This document shows, piece after piece, positions 34,636-42,785 of a DNA stretch of 64,000 nt (the stretch's first letter is position 1; each line of letters begins with the position of its first letter). The notes beneath the pieces are model-generated. The model did no database searches. It saw nothing but the letters and a program-made list of their open reading frames with translations, and had not been told where the DNA came from. This DNA comes from FLUQ01 sp031551515 (GTDB taxonomy: Bacteria > Desulfobacterota > Desulfovibrionia > Desulfovibrionales > Desulfovibrionaceae): assembly GCA_031551515.1 (NCBI GenBank), contig JAVBNL010000036.1, positions 43,388-107,387 of the forward strand, written 5' to 3'. The position numbers and the translations under genes are program-made.

Positions 34636-35433
34636 ATGGCCGCAACGCGATGTTCCGTCGTTTGTTTCTCGCCCACCGGCACCACGCGCAAAATAGCGAA
34701 GGCCGTTGCCGAAGGATGCGACCTGCCCGTGACCATGCACGACCTGACCTTGCCACGCCTGCGTGAAGGGCCGGCTCTTTCATTCGCCGAAAGTGACCTG
34801 GTCATTCTGGCCGTGCCCGTCTATTTCGGCCGGGTGCCGCGCACCGCCGCCGCGGTCCTGGCCGCCGTCAAAGGACACGGAACGCCTGCCGTTCTGGTTG
34901 TGAACTACGGCAACAGACACTATGACGATTCCTTGCTTGAACTGCAGGATATGGCAAGAGAAGCGGGCTTTGTTCCGGTAGCCGCCGGGGCTTTCGTGTC
35001 GCAGCACTCCTATCATACCGATGCCTACCCAATGGCCCCCGGTAGGCCGGACAAGCATGACCTGGAAACGGCGGCGGATTTTGGCGGAAACGTTATGTCC
35101 GCTCTCGGCAAAGCCGTTCAAACGGAACTTTCCCTGCCCGGCAACCGGCCCCACCGCCCCTACCCTGACATGTACCGCGCGCCGGTCACAACGGATGCCT
35201 GCACCCGCTGCGCCGCGTGCGCCAAGGTTTGCCCCACCGGCGCCATTACGATAAATGCGGACGGCGTGAATACGGATGAAAAAAATTGCATCATGTGCCA
35301 GGCCTGCGTGGCGACCTGCCCGGCAAAAGCCCGGCAAGACGCCGCGCCCGGCGCGAAAGAACTCAGAGAACGTCTTGCCCCCATGGTGAAAAACCGCAGG
35401 GAAGCGGAAGTGTTTTTTGCTTGCGCCGACTGA
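34636..35433 (+). CDS. EFR1-type flavodoxin/ferredoxin fusion
   Basis: 265 residues. An N-terminal flavodoxin-like fold (SPTGTTRKIA phosphate loop near residue 12, AVPVYFGRVP) is followed by a bacterial ferredoxin domain with two 4Fe-4S motifs: CTRCAACAKVCP and CIMCQACVATCP (residues ~190-235). It is likely an electron carrier or small oxidoreductase. AAGGAGG precedes the ATG. Redox partners are not encoded nearby. Confidence 0.9.
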   Translation: MAATRCSVVCFSPTGTTRKIAKAVAEGCDLPVTMHDLTLPRLREGPALSFAESDLVILAVPVYFGRVPRTAAAVLAAVKGHGTPAVLVVNYGNRHYDDSLLELQDMAREAGFVPVAAGAFVSQHSYHTDAYPMAPGRPDKHDLETAADFGGNVMSALGKAVQTELSLPGNRPHRPYPDMYRAPVTTDACTRCAACAKVCPTGAITINADGVNTDEKNCIMCQACVATCPAKARQDAAPGAKELRERLAPMVKNRREAEVFFACAD

Positions 35434-35466
35434 CGGCAAGTCCATCTTTAACAATATGAGTAAAAC

Positions 35467-35940
35467 ATGATTTACGGCCATATAGACAATCTGAACGCCA
35501 TGCGTTCCTGGCTGCCCGCGCCCGTGGTTCTTGCCCTCGAATATTTGAAAAACGCCGATTATTCCGATTCTCCCGGCGGGCGCGAAACGCAGATAGCGCC
35601 GGGCATCACGGCCAAAGACAACCGCCCGGTCACGCAACCCGCGTCCGAGGTCAGAGCGGAAGCGCATAAAGCTTACATCGACATTCAATTTCTGATCAGC
35701 GGCCGCGAACGTATCGGCGTGGCGCCCGAACTGGGAAACAACCCGGTTGCCGAAGACAGGCTGGCGGAACGGGATGTCATTTTTTTCTCTTCCGCGCGGA
35801 ACGAATCGTTTCTGGATTTTGCGCCGGGCAACTTCGCCGTGCTCTTTCCGCATGACGTGCACCGCCCTACTTGCACTCCTGACGGAAGGCCGGAAACCAT
35901 CCACAAGGTCGTCGTCAAAATACGGGCGGATTTATTATAG
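35467..35940 (+). CDS. YhcH/YjgK/YiaL-family cupin-like protein
   Basis: 157 residues. The family signs EAHKAYIDIQFLISG, FPHDVHRP and IHKVVVKI supply the His/Glu residues of the beta-barrel metal site. Relatives (EbgC, NanQ) are sugar anomerases or beta-galactosidase subunits; the substrate here is not clear since no sugar genes adjoin it. No strong ribosome site is seen (AGTAAAAC before the ATG). Confidence 0.88.
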   Translation: MIYGHIDNLNAMRSWLPAPVVLALEYLKNADYSDSPGGRETQIAPGITAKDNRPVTQPASEVRAEAHKAYIDIQFLISGRERIGVAPELGNNPVAEDRLAERDVIFFSSARNESFLDFAPGNFAVLFPHDVHRPTCTPDGRPETIHKVVVKIRADLL

Positions 35941-36030
35941 CATCGGGTTGCAGCAGAATCCTTGCCTTTTTACCCTAAAAAAAGATATTCTGCGCAAAGC
36001 TCAAAAGACACGATCCGAGTAGGGAGACGC

Positions 36031-36465
36031 ATGGAACCTTTTGTCCATAAAAACTTTATCGGCGATTTCGTTGATGTTTTGAATATGGAAACGCCGTTGC
36101 GCGAACATATCGCCGACGCCTGCGTTGCCCGGTTCGGAGCGACAGCCAAGCAAGAGGCCGTGCTTTCGCGGTATTTCGGCGACCTGGGTCTTGCGCATGT
36201 GGCCGAATTTTCCGCATCTCTTGATTCGCTGTTGACCGGCCCCGTACAAATGATCGTGCTTGATTTTTCCGCGCTGCACTCTTTTTGCCGCAACGCGGCC
36301 GCCGCGCTGGTCAATTTCGCGGCCACAATCCACGGCATGGGTAAGCGTCTGATTTTGTTCCGACCCGCCCAGCCCGTCCGCAAAACCTTGCATGCGCTCA
36401 CGTTGTCGCATATTTTCACCATCTACGACGATGAAGATGAACTGTTGCTGGCTCTGCCGGATTGA
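36031..36465 (+). CDS. STAS-domain protein
   Basis: About 144 residues. The C-terminal ~100 follow an anti-sigma-antagonist (SpoIIAA-like) STAS pattern: MIVLDFSALHSFCRNAAAAL, then GKRLILFRPAQPVRKTL and SHIFTIYDDEDELLLAL. The usual phospho-Ser position is not obvious. ATG 36031 has AGGGAG 6 bases upstream; an earlier in-frame ATG at 35962 overlaps a poor region. It is the first gene of a block with FapA, a glycosyltransferase and flagellin, so a role in surface or motility control is plausible. Confidence 0.72.
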   Translation: MEPFVHKNFIGDFVDVLNMETPLREHIADACVARFGATAKQEAVLSRYFGDLGLAHVAEFSASLDSLLTGPVQMIVLDFSALHSFCRNAAAALVNFAATIHGMGKRLILFRPAQPVRKTLHALTLSHIFTIYDDEDELLLALPD

Positions 36466-36488
36466 CCTTTACATTTCGCGGACCCCTC

Positions 36489-37772
36489 ATGCCCTATTAT
36501 CTGCGCCACTACTTCTCTCCGGATTTCAATCATAAACGTCTGCGTCCCGTGGCCATGGCCGACGGCAACGTCAATGACCGCTATCTCGGGTATGTGCAGA
36601 ACGTCGTGGCGGGACAGGTTCTGGCCGAACTCGTCTATCTGGACGCCCTGCCGGAAGGCATGACCGCCATGGACCAGGCTCCCTGCGATGCGGTTCCGCT
36701 TTCCCCAGCGCCGGACAGCCCGGGTGAGACGGATCCCCCTGATCTGGCCGCCGATGATAAGTCCGACCTTGCCCCCCGGTATATATATGCCGACCCGGTG
36801 TTTCCCGAAGGTCCCAACTGCGGACGCGACCCCAAAAATCCCAACCGCATCATTTCTCTGGCCAACGGGTACTGTTTTTATCATCAAGGCCTGATTACCG
36901 TAAAAAAGCTGCTTAACGTGCGGCAGGACGTCAATTTCCATACCGGAAACATTCTGTTCGTGGGCGACGTGGTCGTGCACGGCAATATTTTCCCCGGCTT
37001 TTCCCTGTACGGCTCCGACGTGCTGGTCAAAGGGCGGGTGGATGGCGGCACGGTCAGGGCGCAAGGCAAAATCACCTGCCAGGACGGGGTCAAAGGCGCG
37101 CCCAAGGCCCTGTTGCAGGCGGGCGGCACGATTCATCTTTCGTATTGCGAACAAGCGCGCATCGTCACGGCCGGCGACGTCATCATCGACGGCGCCTGCA
37201 TGCACAGCGAGCTGTATGTCGGCGGATCGCTTATTGTTAAAGGCCGCTTGCAAGGCGGCGTCGCGCATGTCGGCGGCCTGGTGTACGTCAAAGAGCAACT
37301 GGGCGGCGGTCAAAACGCGCCCACTCGTATTTGCCTGGGGTATAACCCGCTCGATTACTTGCGCCTGCAAGAAACGGAAGAGTATCTCACCGCCCAGAAA
37401 GAAAAACTGCGGTATTTTGAAGGCCGTTCCCGCATGGGGCAACACCATGCGCAAGAGTGCGCGCCCTTGCAAGAGCTTGCCGCGCGCAAATTTGCCGTGG
37501 CCCAGCAACTCCGCCAGTTTTATTGGCGCGCGTTCAGCGCCGATGCCGTCATTTCGGAAAAAAGCCGCGTTGTCGTGCCCGGCGCCGTATATCCCGGAGT
37601 GGAAATCAGCATCAGCAAGGCATATCTGAAAATAGTGGACCAGCAAAAAGACGTCTTCTTCCGTCTGCATGAAGATGAAGTGACGTACAACTATCCGGCC
37701 CTTGCCGCCAACCAGGAAGCTCCGGCTATTCCCGTTTCCGCGCCGGACGACCCGGCCGACGTTCCGTCATGA
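36489..37772 (+). CDS. FapA/DUF342-family protein
   Basis: About 427 residues. The middle (residues ~130-290) is a right-handed parallel beta-helix typical of FapA: LITVKKLLNVRQDVNFHTGN, then repeats such as VLVKGRVDGGTVRAQG and LIVKGRLQGGVAHVGG. A coiled-coil stretch and a second beta segment (RVVVPGAVYPGVEISI) follow. The family takes part in flagellar assembly or cell-surface polymer control. The ATG at 36489 is chosen; TTG 36462 is an upstream alternative. The stop overlaps the next gene by ATGA. Confidence 0.85.
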   Translation: MPYYLRHYFSPDFNHKRLRPVAMADGNVNDRYLGYVQNVVAGQVLAELVYLDALPEGMTAMDQAPCDAVPLSPAPDSPGETDPPDLAADDKSDLAPRYIYADPVFPEGPNCGRDPKNPNRIISLANGYCFYHQGLITVKKLLNVRQDVNFHTGNILFVGDVVVHGNIFPGFSLYGSDVLVKGRVDGGTVRAQGKITCQDGVKGAPKALLQAGGTIHLSYCEQARIVTAGDVIIDGACMHSELYVGGSLIVKGRLQGGVAHVGGLVYVKEQLGGGQNAPTRICLGYNPLDYLRLQETEEYLTAQKEKLRYFEGRSRMGQHHAQECAPLQELAARKFAVAQQLRQFYWRAFSADAVISEKSRVVVPGAVYPGVEISISKAYLKIVDQQKDVFFRLHEDEVTYNYPALAANQEAPAIPVSAPDDPADVPS

Positions 37773-39496
37773 AGAGCGCCGCTCAAGCGCCCGCTCCCGT
37801 ATACAGCGGGGGGCGCCTTACCGATATTGCCGTGCCGCTTGCAGGCCGCTCCACCCTCATGTTGGGCGCCGGAGGCGCCGCCAGAGAACTTTCGCTTCTG
37901 GGCGATCTTTCCGCATTCAACGCCGCCGGGCGGCTGCCGGTGCTCATAGGAAGCGGCGTGGGATTTGCGCTGACAGCTCTTGTAGAGCGCCTGCGCAAAG
38001 AACACGGGGACAATTTCGCTCTGGCCGTTGTCGACAAAGAGCAGGACATCACGGGCGCCAGCGGCCTGCGCGAGCAATTCGCCCGTTATCCCGGTATCGC
38101 CTGGTTTTCTGAAACCGACCCTCAAACGCTTTTGCGAGGTCTGACCCGCTGGCAGGAAAAAAACGGCAACCTGCCGCTATGCCCTTTTGTTCATCCGTTC
38201 TATCTGCGCCTGGACAGGAATTTCTACGCCGCTGTTCGCGATGCCGCATCCGCCAGCGCCACATTCAATTTCTGGGAAAAGGCCGCGTATCCCAAATTTG
38301 CATCCAGCCAACCCCGCCTGCTGCTTTTGACCAGCAGTTATTTTTTGATCGGCGAGATCGTGGCCGCCTGCGAACGCCTTGCACTTCCGCACCGGTTTAT
38401 CCAGATACCCGACGGTGAGCTGGGGCACGACGAATTTGTGGAAAAGCTGCTGGCAGCGGTCATGGAATTCAAGCCGGACTGCATTGTCACCATCAACCAC
38501 TTGGGGGTCGACCGCGAAGGCGTGCTGATGAACCTGCTGGAGCGCTTGCGCCTGCCGCTTGCCTCTTGGTTTGTGGATAACCCGCACCTGGTGCTGGCGC
38601 ATTACAGCAACCTGGTCAGCCCCTGGGCGGCCATTTTCACCTGGGACGCGGATAACCTGGCATCGCTGCGCGCCCTTGGCTTCGAGCATGTTTTCTATCT
38701 GCCCCTGGGCACGGACATCACCCGTTTCTGCCCGCCCGGGCCGGAAAACATGCTGCCGCCCGGCCATCCCTGGCGTTCAGACGTCTCTTTTGTCGGCAAC
38801 TCCATGCTGCACAAGGTTGACGCCCGCTTGAAAATTTTACGCTTGCCGCCGCTGCTGCACGAAAGCTATCGCCTGGTAGCGGCCCAGTTCGCGGACAGCG
38901 AAATACGGTCTGTGGATGAATTTTTGCGGCGCTGCCGCCCCGAACTCGTTCCGGCTTATGAAAGCCTGGGCGGCCCTTTGCGGCAGCTTGACTATGAAGT
39001 CATGTTGACCTGGGAAGCCACGCTGCAATACCGACTTTCTTGCGTAAAAGCCACATTGCCCTTCACCCCGCTGATCGTCGGCGACGACGGCTGGCACACC
39101 CTGCTGGCCGATTGCCCCATGCCGTGGCGTTCGCACCCGGAAGTGCGCTATTATATTGACCTGCCCCTGTTGTACCCGGCATCCAAAATCAACTTCAACT
39201 GCACCAGCAAGCAGATGAAGGGCGCGGTCAACCAACGGGTCTTCGACGTGCCCGCCGCAGGCGCTTTTTGCGTCACCGACTGGCGGGAGCAGATCGAGAA
39301 CCTGTTCGAGCCCGGCAAAGAAGTCGTCTGCTATCATTCGCCGGAAGAAGCGACGGAACTCATCCGGCGTTACCTGGATGACCCGGCCGGGCGCGCGGCC
39401 ATCAGTGAAGCCGCCAGAAAACGCGTGCTGGCGGAGCATACCTATGACCACCGGCTGCGCGCGCTGGTACAAACCATGCAATCGGTGTTCGGCTGA
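37769..39496 (+). CDS. CgeB-like glycosyltransferase
   Basis: 575 residues. The C-terminal part, VNQRVFDVPAAGAFCVTDW followed by FEPGKEVVCYHSPEEATELI, is the nucleotide-sugar-binding half of a GT-B enzyme (Glyco_trans_1_2 type); the middle resembles DUF3880/CgeB. It starts in an ATGA overlap with FapA. Its place two genes before flagellin suggests flagellin O-glycosylation, which is inference. Confidence 0.85.
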   Translation: MKSAAQAPAPVYSGGRLTDIAVPLAGRSTLMLGAGGAARELSLLGDLSAFNAAGRLPVLIGSGVGFALTALVERLRKEHGDNFALAVVDKEQDITGASGLREQFARYPGIAWFSETDPQTLLRGLTRWQEKNGNLPLCPFVHPFYLRLDRNFYAAVRDAASASATFNFWEKAAYPKFASSQPRLLLLTSSYFLIGEIVAACERLALPHRFIQIPDGELGHDEFVEKLLAAVMEFKPDCIVTINHLGVDREGVLMNLLERLRLPLASWFVDNPHLVLAHYSNLVSPWAAIFTWDADNLASLRALGFEHVFYLPLGTDITRFCPPGPENMLPPGHPWRSDVSFVGNSMLHKVDARLKILRLPPLLHESYRLVAAQFADSEIRSVDEFLRRCRPELVPAYESLGGPLRQLDYEVMLTWEATLQYRLSCVKATLPFTPLIVGDDGWHTLLADCPMPWRSHPEVRYYIDLPLLYPASKINFNCTSKQMKGAVNQRVFDVPAAGAFCVTDWREQIENLFEPGKEVVCYHSPEEATELIRRYLDDPAGRAAISEAARKRVLAEHTYDHRLRALVQTMQSVFG

Positions 39497-39500
39497 CCGC

Positions 39501-40133
39501 ATGACGCCCCGTTCCTTTCTTTTCTGTACAGTCTTTTGCGCTTTTTGCTTTCTGCCGCAAGCATCGGGCAATTTTTTCCGTCAGACGGAAGCGATTGCGG
39601 CCGAAGCCAAACGCGCGCCAAGCGGCACGGAAAAACTCATAGAAGGCGCGCGGCAGGAAATCGGCCGCGCCCCTCTCTATCGCAGCGCTTATTATAAGGG
39701 TGGGTACCCGCCGGATCAGGAAGGCGTTTGCACCGATCTGATTTGGCGCGCGTTCAAGCATGCCGGGTATGATTTGAAAGCCCTGATCGACGCCGATATC
39801 CGCAAGTTCCCCAAGGCATACCCACGCGTGCGAAAGGCCGACCCGAACATCGACTTCAGGCGGGTTCCCAATCAGACGGCTTTTTTCAAACGTCACGCGC
39901 AAAGCCTGGACACCACGATCAAACCGGGTAATGCCGAAAATCTCAAATCTTGGCGGCCCGGAGATATCGTGGTCTTTGCCGGGCCGGACCATATTGCCAT
40001 TCTTTCCGACAAGACCAACAGCGAAGGCGTGCCCCTGTTGCTGCATAACCAGGGCCCCTGGGCCACCGAAGGCGACGACTTCATAGCCTGGGCCAAGGGC
40101 GGCATCGTCGCCCATTTCCGTTTTTTCCCGTAA
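39501..40133 (+). CDS. DUF1287-family secreted hydrolase-like protein
   Basis: 210 residues with an N-terminal hydrophobic signal or anchor (residues 5-20). The DUF1287 features are clear: YKGGYPPDQEGVCTDLIWRA with a Cys, the DIRKFPKAYPR segment, RPGDIVVF, and DHIAILSD with a His, as in NlpC/P60-like folds. The function is not established; cell-wall hydrolysis is a guess. It starts 5 bases after the glycosyltransferase stop and is probably co-transcribed. Confidence 0.88.
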   Translation: MTPRSFLFCTVFCAFCFLPQASGNFFRQTEAIAAEAKRAPSGTEKLIEGARQEIGRAPLYRSAYYKGGYPPDQEGVCTDLIWRAFKHAGYDLKALIDADIRKFPKAYPRVRKADPNIDFRRVPNQTAFFKRHAQSLDTTIKPGNAENLKSWRPGDIVVFAGPDHIAILSDKTNSEGVPLLLHNQGPWATEGDDFIAWAKGGIVAHFRFFP

Positions 40134-40346
40134 ACCCGGCCACTCTTCTCAAAAATCTTTCCCGCACGCGGCGTTCAGGCCGCGATTCTTTGCCACCCTA
40201 CGGCCGTTCGGCTATTTTTTCCTCGCCTTCCCATCCCCTTGATATCCGTCAAAAAAAGGGCGGCAAAAATTTCCCGCCTTCCAATGCAATAATAAATATC
40301 TTTTCTTGCACCAAGATAACATATTTATTTTACAATGTTTTTTTAT

Positions 40347-40366
40347 TTTGGCATCACTATTGCTTT
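40347..40366 (+). promoter_or_regulatory. Sigma-54 promoter of flagellin
   Basis: TTGGCATCACTATTGCTTT has GG at 40350-40351 and GC at 40362-40363, exactly the -24/-12 spacing. The transcription start is expected near 40375, giving a leader of about 35 bases. No enhancer-binding protein gene is adjacent. Confidence 0.85.
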
Positions 40367-40408
40367 GACCAGGACAACAAACCCCCAGTATGGGAAGGAG
40401 GACTTATC

Positions 40409-41299
40409 ATGTCTTTGGTCATAAACCACAATATGATGGCCATGAACGCGGCCAGAAACTTGGGCAACAGTTACGACAACCTCGCAGTCTCCGTGCGTCG
40501 CCTTTCTTCCGGCCTCCGGGTCGGCACCGCGGCTGACGACGCGGCCGGTCTGGCCATCCGCGAATTGATGCGGGCCGACATCGCCACCCTTAACCAGGGC
40601 GTGCGTAACGCCAACGACGCGATCTCGCTGTTGCAGACCGCGGACGGCGCTCTGCAGGTTATCGACGAAAAATTGATCCGCATGAAAGAACTGGCCGAAC
40701 AGGCCGCCACGGGCACCTATAACTCCGACCAGCGTCTGATGATCGAATCCGAATATCAGGCCATGGCTTCGGAAATCACCCGAATCGCCAACGCCACCGA
40801 CTTCAACGGCGTGTATCTGCTGAACGGCAACCTGTCCAGCTCCGTGCACAACGGCGAAGGCCTTGCGGCCACCGGTAAGCTGAAGATCCACTTCGGCACC
40901 GGCAACGACTCTGCGGAAGACTACTACTACATCACCATTGGCAACTCCACCGCGTCCGCCCTCGGTGTCGGCAACCAGGCGGCTGAAGGCCCCGGTTACT
41001 CCATCTCCACGCAGGGCGCGGCCCAGAGAGCTCTGGACTCCTTGAACCAGGCGATCATATCCAAGGATAAGATTCGCGCGCACCTCGGCGCCGCGCAGAA
41101 CCGTCTGGAAAACACCATCAGCAACTTGCAGATCCAGGCTGAAAACTTGCAGGCCGCTGAATCGCGCATCTCTGACGTGGACGTGGCCACTGAAATGACG
41201 GAATTTGTACGCAACCAAGTGCTGACCCAGGCCGCCGTGGCTATGCTCTCGCAAGCCAACTCGCTGCCGCAGATGGCCCTCAAGCTGATCGGCGGTTAA
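40409..41299 (+). CDS. Flagellin
   Basis: 296 residues, short for a flagellin. The conserved N-terminal D0/D1 (SLVINHNMMAMNAARNL, RLSSGLRVGTAADDAAGLAI) and C-terminal D1/D0 (NRLENTISNLQIQAENLQAA, ending SLPQMALKLIGG) flank a central region of only ~65 residues, so the outer D2/D3 domains are nearly absent. It is the filament subunit, exported by the flagellar type III system. GGAAGGAGG precedes the ATG. It is transcribed from a sigma-54 promoter, and a nested hairpin follows. Confidence 0.97.
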   Translation: MSLVINHNMMAMNAARNLGNSYDNLAVSVRRLSSGLRVGTAADDAAGLAIRELMRADIATLNQGVRNANDAISLLQTADGALQVIDEKLIRMKELAEQAATGTYNSDQRLMIESEYQAMASEITRIANATDFNGVYLLNGNLSSSVHNGEGLAATGKLKIHFGTGNDSAEDYYYITIGNSTASALGVGNQAAEGPGYSISTQGAAQRALDSLNQAIISKDKIRAHLGAAQNRLENTISNLQIQAENLQAAESRISDVDVATEMTEFVRNQVLTQAAVAMLSQANSLPQMALKLIGG

Positions 41300-41318
41300 G
41301 CAAACTCTATCGGCTGAG

Positions 41319-41384
41319 GCAGACCAAAGACAGGAAAACCGGGGGAGCATCCCTCCCCCGGTTCCTCCCCGACTCTTGGTCTGC
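41319..41384. terminator. Nested hairpin after flagellin
   Basis: An inner 11-bp stem (41337-41347/41353-41363) is enclosed by outer arms GCAGACCAA and TTGGTCTGC (41319-41327/41376-41384). There is no clear T-run, so it may stabilise the flagellin message rather than terminate it. Confidence 0.55.
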
Positions 41385-41413
41385 AGGGATACAAGCGGTG
41401 CTATGAGGCTCCG

Positions 41414-42166
41414 TTATCCCTCTTGGGCAAGCATGGCGCCGGGCGTCGTATTGGAAAGAAGATATTCCAGCGCCTGGCAGGCAACAAGTTGTTCCGCTCG
41501 TTTCAGACTGGGACCGTCGCTCATGAAGACAAGCGCATCCGGCAAGGTGACCTGCACGGTGAATATTTTGGCGTGCTCCGGCCCGGCGCTGCCGACCAAG
41601 GCATACACGGGACGCTCTTTGTAGCGGCGCTGAATCAACTCTTGCAGCAGGCTTTTGCAGTCTTTGCTTTGATTCTGTTCTTCATTGACGGGCCACTTGT
41701 CGTTCAAAACCGTGCGCACAACAGACTGCACGGCGGCGAACCCCCCATCAAGAAATACCGCGCCCAAAAGCGCTTCAAAAGCGTCGCTCAGCAACGAAGG
41801 GCGGTCGCGCCCTCCCTGACTTTCTTCTCCTTTGCCCAGCCGCAAGCAACCATCAAGCCTGCACGCGATCGCAAAGGTCGCGAGCGAAGGCTGGCTGACC
41901 AATTTTGCACGCATTCGGGTAAGGTCGCCTTCGCGCGCGCCGGCAAAACGGGTGAAGAGCTCCGTCGAAACGCACAGCTCAAGCGCCGCGTCTCCTAAAA
42001 ATTCCAGACGTTCGTTATGCTCCGCCTTGCCGCCCTGCTCGTTGGCGAACGAGCTGTGCGTTAAGGCCGTCAACAACAACGACTCATCAGAGAACTGATA
42101 GGCTATTGTTTCCTGCAAAGCTCGGAATGCGAGCGACTCTGTGTCGGATAATAGATTCTTGCCCAT
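41414..42166 (-). CDS. rnc: Ribonuclease III
   Basis: 250 residues. The catalytic signature HNERLEFLGDAALEL, the second metal-site stretch LLSDAFEALLGAVFLDGG (residues ~125-142) and a C-terminal double-stranded RNA-binding domain (KSLLQELIQRR onward) are complete. It cleaves rRNA precursors and other dsRNA. The ATG at 42166 has no clear ribosome site. It is convergent with flagellin and divergent from the small gene at 42383. Confidence 0.95.
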   Translation of the reverse strand: MGKNLLSDTESLAFRALQETIAYQFSDESLLLTALTHSSFANEQGGKAEHNERLEFLGDAALELCVSTELFTRFAGAREGDLTRMRAKLVSQPSLATFAIACRLDGCLRLGKGEESQGGRDRPSLLSDAFEALLGAVFLDGGFAAVQSVVRTVLNDKWPVNEEQNQSKDCKSLLQELIQRRYKERPVYALVGSAGPEHAKIFTVQVTLPDALVFMSDGPSLKRAEQLVACQALEYLLSNTTPGAMLAQEG

Positions 42167-42330
42167 ACCAAATTATTGCGTCATGCGGTGTGTGCTTTTA
42201 CGAACAGCGGGAACGCCCGAAACGTCGAACATTCCCTGCCCTGCTTGATAACAGTGATCTTGAATAAAGTATAGCCGATTATTCCAGTTTATTTCAGTTC
42301 GGTCAAAATTATGACATCTCTTCCTTTTCC

Positions 42331-42359
42331 TTGACAGAGCGGCTTATGCCCCCTACCTA
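42331..42359 (+). promoter_or_regulatory. Probable promoter of the 42383 gene
   Basis: A perfect TTGACA (42331-42336), 17-base spacer, TACCTA (42354-42359), about 24 bases before the start. Confidence 0.5.
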
Positions 42360-42382
42360 TTCGCAACACAAGGAGTAAACTC

Positions 42383-42739
42383 ATGGCCTATGATATTTGT
42401 ATGGTAAAGCTGGTAACCGGTGAAATGGTCATCGGCAAATGCGACAAAGAAGCGCAGCGCATCAATGATCCCGCCGTGTTGCAAACGGTGCCCACTCAGC
42501 AGGGTGTGCAGATGCTGCTGATGCCCTACGGTTATCCTTTTGAAAACGAATTTACAGGCTCTTTGTCGCAAACCCATGTTTTGTACACATATACCAAATG
42601 CCCTGAGGAATTGAAAACCAAGTACATGGAAGCTTGCTCCAACCTGACGCTGTCTTCGGGCGGCCTGGGCGGCCTGAACCTGAAAAACCCCGGCCCCGGC
42701 GCGGGCGGCGATATCGCCAGCCTGCTTCGCGCGAAATAG
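42383..42739 (+). CDS. Small conserved protein, possible Sm-like fold
   Basis: 118 residues. AAGGAG lies before the ATG. The first ~70 residues read VKLVTGEMVIGKCD, then NDPAVLQTVPTQQGVQMLLM and PYGYPF, a pattern like bacterial or phage Sm/Hfq-like barrels (strand, turn GE, acidic strand, NP loop, PF end). The tail is Gly-rich and flexible. This fold call is inference. It lies between rnc and a radical SAM gene and has its own promoter; an RNA-related role would fit but is not shown. Confidence 0.7.
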   Translation: MAYDICMVKLVTGEMVIGKCDKEAQRINDPAVLQTVPTQQGVQMLLMPYGYPFENEFTGSLSQTHVLYTYTKCPEELKTKYMEACSNLTLSSGGLGGLNLKNPGPGAGGDIASLLRAK

Positions 42740-42785
42740 TTTTCTCACCGGCGGAAGGGGCCTTCCCCTTCCGTACCTGGAACCC

